Positions 20,752 to 26,544 of a stretch of DNA of 26,544 bases are shown one piece after another. Below the pieces are notes generated by a model. The model did no database searches and was not told the DNA's origin. It was given only the letters and a program-made list of their open reading frames with translations. Numbering within the stretch: the stretch's first letter is position 1; each line of letters opens with the position of its first letter. Position numbers and translations under genes: made by a program. The DNA comes from Priapulus caudatus. Its lineage: Eukaryota > Priapulida > Priapulimorpha > Priapulimorphida > Priapulidae. The stretch covers positions 226,301-252,844 of the forward strand of contig NW_014577312.1 of assembly GCF_000485595.1 (NCBI RefSeq), given 5' to 3'.

Positions 20752-21459
20752 TTGGGAGATAAGTGAATTAAAATCACGTAGTGAGAGCCAGACTGAATGC
20801 AGTCTCATCGTTCAAGATCACATGATTCCGTGCTGATACGCCTTGTGAGGCAGCCATATTGGATTCGTGGGGGTGGGGAAGTGGTAAGGTTTAGGTTTCT
20901 CCCTTTGTATTCAGGCACGGATTTGAGATGATGGTTGGAGAGTAACAGTGGATTGCGTAGGCATTCATTACCTGCAAGCATACACTATAATGTATATATA
21001 TACACTATACACAAAGTACGCATTTCCTATCGTACATTTACACGCTACACGCAGAAACTTCACAATCGGCACCGTTTATTCTTGAATGCCGAGGCCAGCC
21101 AACGCTTCATTAAGAGAGGAATAGGTGAGCGGCGCAGGTGTGCAAATGCCTCTGACAATGACGTCGGGATTTTGCATGGAAACAATGTCATTCCTACGTA
21201 CTCGGCTCTGCGTTGATATTCTATGAATCTTTTCATCAGTGTAAACGAGAGTGCATAGTACCTATATCGAATCATTTAGATATCAAAGTAGGTAAGTAAT
21301 CATTAGTAGAACTTAACGCACGTTTATTAATTGTCGGGAGCAGCACAATACAAGGGACTATAGGCGCATGTAAATGCCTTCCCCTATGAACTGCTGCTGC
21401 ACATCAGAGCATAGGCTTGCGCACTAAGCAACAGAGGCTCTCTGTAGTCACATAACTGC
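20752..21459. other. Non-coding stretch, no feature seen
   Basis: This is single-copy sequence with overlapping plus (20935-21216) and minus (21060-21275) frames. Neither has supporting splice sites or recognisable motifs. A (TA)-rich run with TACACTATA repeats lies near 20985-21015. Confidence 0.45.
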
Positions 21460-21740
21460 ACTGTACAAACCACCGGTTGCCGCCAGAGAGAATGGGTGTG
21501 TCCGGGTGCATGCACGGTTCAGGTACGCTCGTACTCGGGGTGTGGCGTGCCCCGCAAACGCCACGAGTCCATAGGTACGCTCGCGAATGCACCCCAGCCC
21601 ACACGCATGCCCGCAGGACTGGCGGCGTGTATGTATCTGGTACGCTGACCTGCGGTGCTCCCCTCCTCCTCCTACCCTCCCCCACTCCCTGCCCGCGGGT
21701 GTTCTAGTGACAGGAGGCTTCGGGGAGGGAGGTGGCATGA
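21460..21740. other. GC-rich island with GGTACGCT repeats
   Basis: This segment is markedly richer in G and C than its surroundings. GGTACGCT occurs near 21521, 21572 and 21640, alongside several CACACGCATGC-like motifs and a CCTCCTCCTCCTACCCTCCC pyrimidine run. Both strands have open frames (plus 21477-21707, minus 21404-21738), as expected of GC-rich sequence. It could be a CpG-rich regulatory patch, a decayed exon or a repeat remnant; nothing visible decides between these. Confidence 0.4.
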
Positions 21741-21909
21741 GTATTGCGAGTCAATCTGCTGGCGGCAATTATGTGATGTTCACTAAGCTGGAGTGTCGTC
21801 ATACGCGTATACTCTAGAGAAGGGATGTAGAGAAAGACGGGTAGACATGGCTTCTATAATGTGAGCACGGCCAGGTGTCACGTGATGCTGTGTAATTAAG
21901 CAGCTTGTG

Positions 21910-21927
21910 CAGCAGCAACAACAACAG

Positions 21928-21959
<32 letters not shown>

Positions 21960-22034
21960 ATAGCAGCAGCAGCAACAGCAGCAGCAGTAGCAGCAGCAGC
22001 ATCAGCAACAGCAGAAATAGCAGCATCAACAACA

Positions 22035-22080
<46 letters not shown>
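21910..22080. repeat. Interrupted CAG/CTG trinucleotide array (57 triplets)
   Basis: CAG triplets run with CAA and a few other interruptions for 171 bases. The Gln (CAG) frame is broken by TAG triplets, so it is not a polyglutamine exon as written. The Ser frame on plus and the Leu frame on minus stay open, but no splice sites or flanking coding context are present. I read it as an intergenic or intronic microsatellite. Confidence 0.9.
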
Positions 22081-22081
<1 letters not shown>

Positions 22082-22250
22082 TCTGATGTTAAACGTGTAA
22101 CCTGTCTGAGAGACTGCCTTCTGTCTCCTTGGTTCTCTTTGTCATTAAGCAAGTCAATCAGGTGCTAGACGCTGTAGCTCCAGCTTTAGCAAGCTTCACA
22201 TTTGTGTGGGTGCTGTTGCTATGAGAGGGTCTTCAGTAGTATAATTATGT

Positions 22251-22428
22251 ATCAGAAGTAGATAATAGCAGGAATAGATAATAGGGACTCTATATATATC
22301 TACTCTTGATAATAGGGAACCCCTATATTCTATTAACCCTATAGAAATCCCTATTATCAGGAGTTAATCATGACAAACGACTCCGACTTCGACAGGACAA
22401 ATGACTCCAGCTATTATCTACTTCTGAT
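22251..22428 (+). mobile_element. MITE, 178 bp, perfect inverted ends
   Basis: TATCAGAAGTAGATAATAGC at 22250-22269 is matched perfectly by its complement at 22410-22429. Two readings of the ends fit: ATCAG ends with an ATGT duplication (22247-22250 and 22429-22432), or TCAG ends with a TA duplication. The interior has its own inverted pair around CCCTAT and GATAATAGGG-type motifs. There is no coding frame. It is very short and internally symmetrical, so it can fold into a nearly continuous hairpin. Confidence 0.78.
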
Positions 22429-22683
22429 ATGTATGCCCAGCTGGCGAGAGATGAAATACAGCAGATTTGTAACACGTAATAATTAAAGTTGGGTTTTCTA
22501 CTCCCGCTATGAGGGGTGAGGGAGGGCGGCAGACTCTAGCGTCTTATTATGCTTACTACTGTCTGCTATCGCAAGATGTCCCAGCTCTAGCCAAGACTAG
22601 TGGTCATGGGGTTGGAGGGACGGGGGTGTCTTTTTGAGTTAGCGTGAAAACCAGTGCGATAAGTTTTTATGTAGTACGTGTGT

Positions 22684-22712
22684 TCGTGCGTGCGTGCGTG
22701 CGTGCGTGCGTG
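22684..22712. repeat. (TGCG)n tetranucleotide run
   Basis: About seven copies of GTGC/TGCG lie just before the GA tract of the IR-2 right arm. Alternating purine-pyrimidine GTGCGTGC is a classical Z-DNA-prone pattern. It is part of the single-copy loop. Confidence 0.9.
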
Positions 22713-22773
22713 CATACCCTGTGCGTACACGTTATAGTGCGTCTGTGGGTGCGGGCAGGCAAACATGCGCGTT

Positions 22774-22785
22774 TAGAGAGCGAGA

Positions 22786-22822
<37 letters not shown>

Positions 22823-23312
22823 AGAGAGCAAGAGAGAGAGAGAGAGACGAGAGAAGAGAGAGAGAGAGAGAGAGATGAGAGAGAGAGAAGAAGAGGAGAT
22901 GAGAGAGAGAGAGAAAAGAGAGAGTAGAGAGAGAGAAGAGAAAGAGAAAAAAAAAAGAGAGAGAGAGGAGAGAGAGAGAAGAGATGAAGAGAGAGAGAGA
23001 GAGCAAGGCAGAGACAGTGCAAGCGAGGCAGACAGAAGAAGAGAAGTAGAGAGTGAAAGAGGAGAAGGGAGGTAGGAAGTGAGAGACCAACAGAAAGGGA
23101 GAGAGTAGTATAGTGTTGAGTGACTGAAATAAAAAAATAGTAAGAGAGAGAGAGAGGGAGACAGAATGATAGAGAGAGATAGAGAGAGAAAGACAGACAC
23201 ACAGAGCGAGAATGTGGGGCAGAGAAAAGAGGACAAATGGATAGAAGTGAGAATGAGAGAGAGCGAAGAGGAGAGAGAGAGAGGAGAGAGGAGAAGAGAG
23301 AGAGAGAGAGAG
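22774..23312 (-). repeat. GA-rich tract (about 540 bp)
   Basis: Almost pure purine sequence (GA with AAA and GGA interruptions), complementary to the 18720-19320 CT tract. The long Ser/Leu and Arg/Glu frames on either strand here are artefacts. Confidence 0.95.
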
Positions 23313-23429
23313 ATTTATTGCGCACTCCTTGCACACTTTTCGCATGACTGCTATTTGACCTTCACTGCAATGCTAACATTACAACCAAGTAGATCTACAT
23401 CAATCACTTTCTCATCTCTCCCCTCCTGT

Positions 23430-23565
23430 CTTTGCTCTCTCTCTCATCTCTCTCTCTCTCTCTTCTCTCTCCTCTCCCACTCTCCCCCCCCCCCCCCCCC
23501 CCCCCCCCCCCTCTCTCTCCTCCTCTTCTCTGCTCTTCTCTCTCTCTCTCTCTCTTCTCTTAACA
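23430..23565 (-). repeat. CT tract with a long uninterrupted C run
   Basis: (CT)n flanks a run of about 27 C at 23484-23510. In the left arm the equivalent G run is about 16. Such length differences are expected for homopolymers in either real mutation or sequencing error. Confidence 0.93.
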
Positions 23566-24029
23566 TCCGTTCTGATATTTCTCCTAGGACTGAGGATAAT
23601 TTTATAATATCCTTACACTACTAAGATTAGATACTAAAACAATATTACACCATTATTGATGCACTTACAACAACGTGAATGTAATGTAGTCCCAAGAAGT
23701 TTTGGATGAACCAACTCATGTTTTGTAAACCTATATATAGATACATTAGTTATAATTATACACATCATCCAACATAAATCCACTGAAGCAATGGCGTATT
23801 GTCAAGCCGCTGAAATGCCTACAACTACTTAATAAGACTAGTTACTCTACCTGGTTCATCTGCCTGGATCGCATTTCAACATAGCAATTACTAACTAGCA
23901 AGTGCCGCGGCGCGACATCGCGCTCATCTAACGTCTACTGCTGACTGCGTGTGGAGTGGTGGGATTAATAGTAAAACATACCGTTAAGTCCCCAAAATGT
24001 GTTCACATACACGCCGAACAGTGGAATGC

Positions 24030-24188
24030 ACAGGGATGTCATCAGTGAAAACGTCCTCAAAGGAATTTTGTTGGACGAGAAGTTGCCACGAGATGGCACG
24101 TACGTTTAAAGCGTCGTTAAGTGCTTCAGAATTAAAGATGGAAGCTTCCATCGACGTAGTAGCACAACTATCTAGCAAGATCAGAAAG
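24030..24188 (+). CDS. Possible exon with consensus donor, IR-2 right arm
   Basis: A plus frame reads SSVKTSSKEFCWTRSCHEMA, RTFKASLSASELKMEAS and VVAQLSSKIRK. It ends at AGAAAG|GTAAGC, a strong donor, at 24188. The mirrored left-arm sequence (minus strand, about 17880-18090) is also open but in a different relative frame after indels (RLSAQNKDGSFHRRVATTIS), and there the donor is changed to AAAAGGAAGC. The two copies give different proteins, so at least one is corrupted and neither can be trusted. No acceptor was fixed. Confidence 0.18.
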
Positions 24189-25922
24189 GTAAGCACTCAT
24201 CCATTTACCTACCTAGCCTAACAGCTGCAATAGAGAGCTGCCACCTGTAAAACAATTAACGCAGCCAAAAAGCACACAGCCCCACACAGCCACTGCAGTG
24301 TCAAACTGCAGTGGCATACTTTACATGTAAACCATACTGACAGTACAGCATGCCATAGAAATATAGTATTTTAAGGATCATAAACCCTTCTCAACCAACA
24401 ATTTAGGCTTTTGAAATTCACTGTGACATTGTGCCTCTACATTCCAAGGCATGTAACGATCTACTAGCAAACCCGCAGTCAAATTCTTTCTAACAGACAG
24501 TAAACAATCCAGGTTTAATCCCTCCTCTTAGTCAAAAGTTATCCGAACTTACTCTTGTTGCAGTCAGCAGAAGGGACATTTCATGGTCCTTTCAATAAAA
24601 GCCATAAAAAGCTACGTCACCGCGAATACAAAAAAGTATTTTCCAATCGCTCCTCAGACCCATTCATTCAGAAAAAATTCTATAATCCCCGCGCCCATTG
24701 ACCTTTGACCCTGGACCCCAATTCGAGCAGCAGTATGCTTTTCCCTACCATGATGCTAAGTACCTGACTATCACCGAGCCTGAGTTTAGCGGTTTAGATT
24801 GTGCCGCAATATCTGTGCATTGCTCGCTATATCCTAAGTAAGGAGTGCATGTTCCCTTCTTTTTTACACCTCTTGGCTTGACCCTTTGACCCCTCAGTTT
24901 CGACATCCAACTCGTTTTGACACGATCCCGCCGATGTCCGAATATCAGACCGTACGTGAAAGCGGTTTAAGATGTGCCCCAACCTGTTCGACGATGGAGA
25001 TTAGCTTGCAGTACGCACGCAAGATCGGACGGACGACCGTGCGATTCTACAAGGCTGCATAACTGACTATGTCATATGAGCAAAAGAGTACAGTGCACGT
25101 CATTCAGTATATGGGGCACAGTCAATACAATCATATCTACAATCCTGGTTTTTAAACACCAAAAAGACATACCTTGTCTATGAATACGTCATAATATGCA
25201 ACAGTAGCTCTGCGAAGCACGCCGGTACAGCTTGTAGTCAAGGCACCTTTGAAGGAGCATTACTCACATGCTTCCGTCAGATGTAATTCAGCGGCTGCAG
25301 TTCCTCGAAAATACCTACGTCAGACTGCATTGCTACTGCTAAATGATAACCTGTGAGCGAGAAAAACATTTCTCAATGATACAATGCAACGCATCAATGC
25401 CTGTGCCTTTTTAAGTGAGTGCATTAATAATTGTTACTTGTGTGGGCGTGTGCACGCAATATTTAATTAATGTTTGAAATATCTTCACAAATGTAACTGG
25501 TTGCTACAGATAACTGGTTAAACATGGCACCATCATATTGACCGAAAAGAATGTAACACTCCCTAGATTGCGACGAAACGCTGCAGTTTAGACAAAAACG
25601 AAAGTTGTGGCAATTTAATCCGTAAATGTTAAATGTCTACAATGTCTCTACTCACATACATTACCTTATCACTATATCGAATGCAAGAGACACTGACATG
25701 AAATAACATAACCTACACAAAACATAACACAGCACAACAATATCAAGAGACATACAACACGACATACCAACATACAACAACAACATACAACGAACAACAC
25801 AAAGACACAACAAATTGACAATCAACACTGTAAGCTTTTATTACAAGTAGCTAACCCAAGCCCACAGAACTTAATAATAAACATGTATACACTATTGAGG
25901 TTCTACTGATGGCTGAGAGGTA

Positions 25923-26144
25923 CGTCTCCCACGGGTACTGCCAAAACGACCCTGGTAGGTCGGTATATCCGGAACGTACCCTGGTATATCTAATGAATGC
26001 CGGACCGTACTCGCCTACGTCACTAACGAGTCTAGGGAGTCGCCTATGCCTACTTCCCTAAACTAAACCCACATCAGATAGTTACCTGGTACGTCCGGTG
26101 TAACCGACCGTACACAGGGGATGTCCGCAGTACCCTGGGGGACA
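25923..26144 (-). mobile_element. Palindromic MITE with GTCCCCC ends, IR-2 right-arm copy
   Basis: This is the mirror of the element at 15934-16170, flanked by TA at 25921-25922 and 26145-26146. Its ends are partly altered (CGTCTCCCACGGGTACTGCC and GCAGTACCCTGGGGGACA), and it is 222 rather than 237 bases because of several small losses. It was carried along with the arm rather than inserted independently. Confidence 0.75.
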
Positions 26145-26544
26145 TAGACCCTATTAGCCACTGTAAATACCAAGCCCACACAGATAATACATACCTAGCT
26201 CTAGTCAGGCTAGTGTTAACCCTACGTTCACTCGCACAAGACAGGTGCATTATACAGTGTCATATACTAAACCTAGGTACGCGTAACATGTTTATATGTA
26301 CTGACTGATGTAAACTTTTAAGGTTAAACACATGTACAAATGTGGAGACATCTGTTGCATCCTACTTTAGGGGACTACTATCACTATTACGTAATATTGC
26401 CAATACCTAGTTAGGGAACTGCAATATTTGGGTTTAGACATAAAGAACCATATCGGGCTACCCGCAATAACATGTGCATATGTTACAGTTTATAATGAGA
26501 GATACAATAATAGATTAGATAGCAGTGGGTGGCTGACAATATTA

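Larger units (their letters stand above)
22774..26544 (-). repeat. IR-2 right arm (about 3.77 kb, cut by window edge)
   Basis: This is the reverse complement of about 15507-19320. It begins with the GA tract, continues through the about 110-base unique spacer, the CT/C-run tract and a GATGGAAGCTTCCATC palindrome at 24137-24152, and ends in the AT-rich block opposite 15507-15620. Small indels relative to the left arm are frequent. It reaches the window edge, so the outer end is not seen. Confidence 0.9.

Noticed and set aside
21814-22152. Poly-Leu frame of 112 codons on the minus strand
   Set aside because: It comes from the CAG/CTG array. The flanks show no splice sites or homology, and the complementary Ser frame is equally open.
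22667-23345. Three long minus-strand frames of 189-200 codons
   Set aside because: This is the reverse complement of the GA tract, again Ser/Leu repeat translation, mirroring the left arm.
1-26544. Polinton/Maverick or other large coding transposon bounded by long inverted repeats
   Set aside because: No polymerase, integrase, protease or capsid-like frame is found in either loop.

Overview
The window looks like gene-poor, repeat-rich nuclear DNA of an animal, most likely a marine invertebrate. That placement is an inference from the style of the DNA: AT-rich intronic sequence, short GC-rich exons with canonical GT-AG splice sites, several MITE-type DNA transposons, long CT/GA and CAG microsatellites, and a 25-N scaffold gap (10055-10079). 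I see no bacterial operon, phage module, CRISPR array, rRNA or convincing tRNA. Most open frames longer than 60 codons are low-complexity translations or chance frames.

The dominant structure is two very large imperfect inverted repeats, each with a single-copy loop of similar size. IR-1 has its left arm at 1-3056 and its right arm at 6328 to about 9990, around a 3.27-kb loop. IR-2 has its left arm at about 15507-19320 and its right arm at about 22774-26544, around a 3.45-kb loop. IR-1 carries a 26-bp minisatellite at the outer arm ends. IR-2 has long CT/GA tracts at the arm-loop boundary and a palindromic MITE in both arms. The arms differ mostly by one- or two-base indels, and the right copies look noisier than the left. 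A read-foldback or assembly artefact therefore has to be weighed against a real giant stem-loop.

The best coding evidence is a plus-strand split gene: exon A (4580-4820), exon B (5984-6266) and exon C (12957-13054). The splice phases agree across both introns (phase 1, then phase 2). The predicted product is Pro/Ala/Ser/Thr-rich with a short, more ordered, basic and hydrophobic C-terminal stretch. I do not recognise the family. Exons A and B sit in the IR-1 loop, so the IR-1 arms lie in their flanking introns. That arrangement is known in other genes to favour back-splicing and double-stranded RNA.

Five MITE-like families are visible. They are a hAT-like element (3172-3406, with a degenerate reverse copy at about 11942-12155), a 687-bp element with TCGCCGA repeats (4895-5581), a GTCCCCC-ended palindromic element (15934-16170, mirrored at 25923-26144), a 247-bp element (20501-20747) and a 178-bp element (22251-22428). 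Other repeats include an interrupted CAG array, GA/CT and C-run tracts, a TGCG tract, a 19-bp tandem repeat and a GC-rich island near 21.5-21.7 kb.
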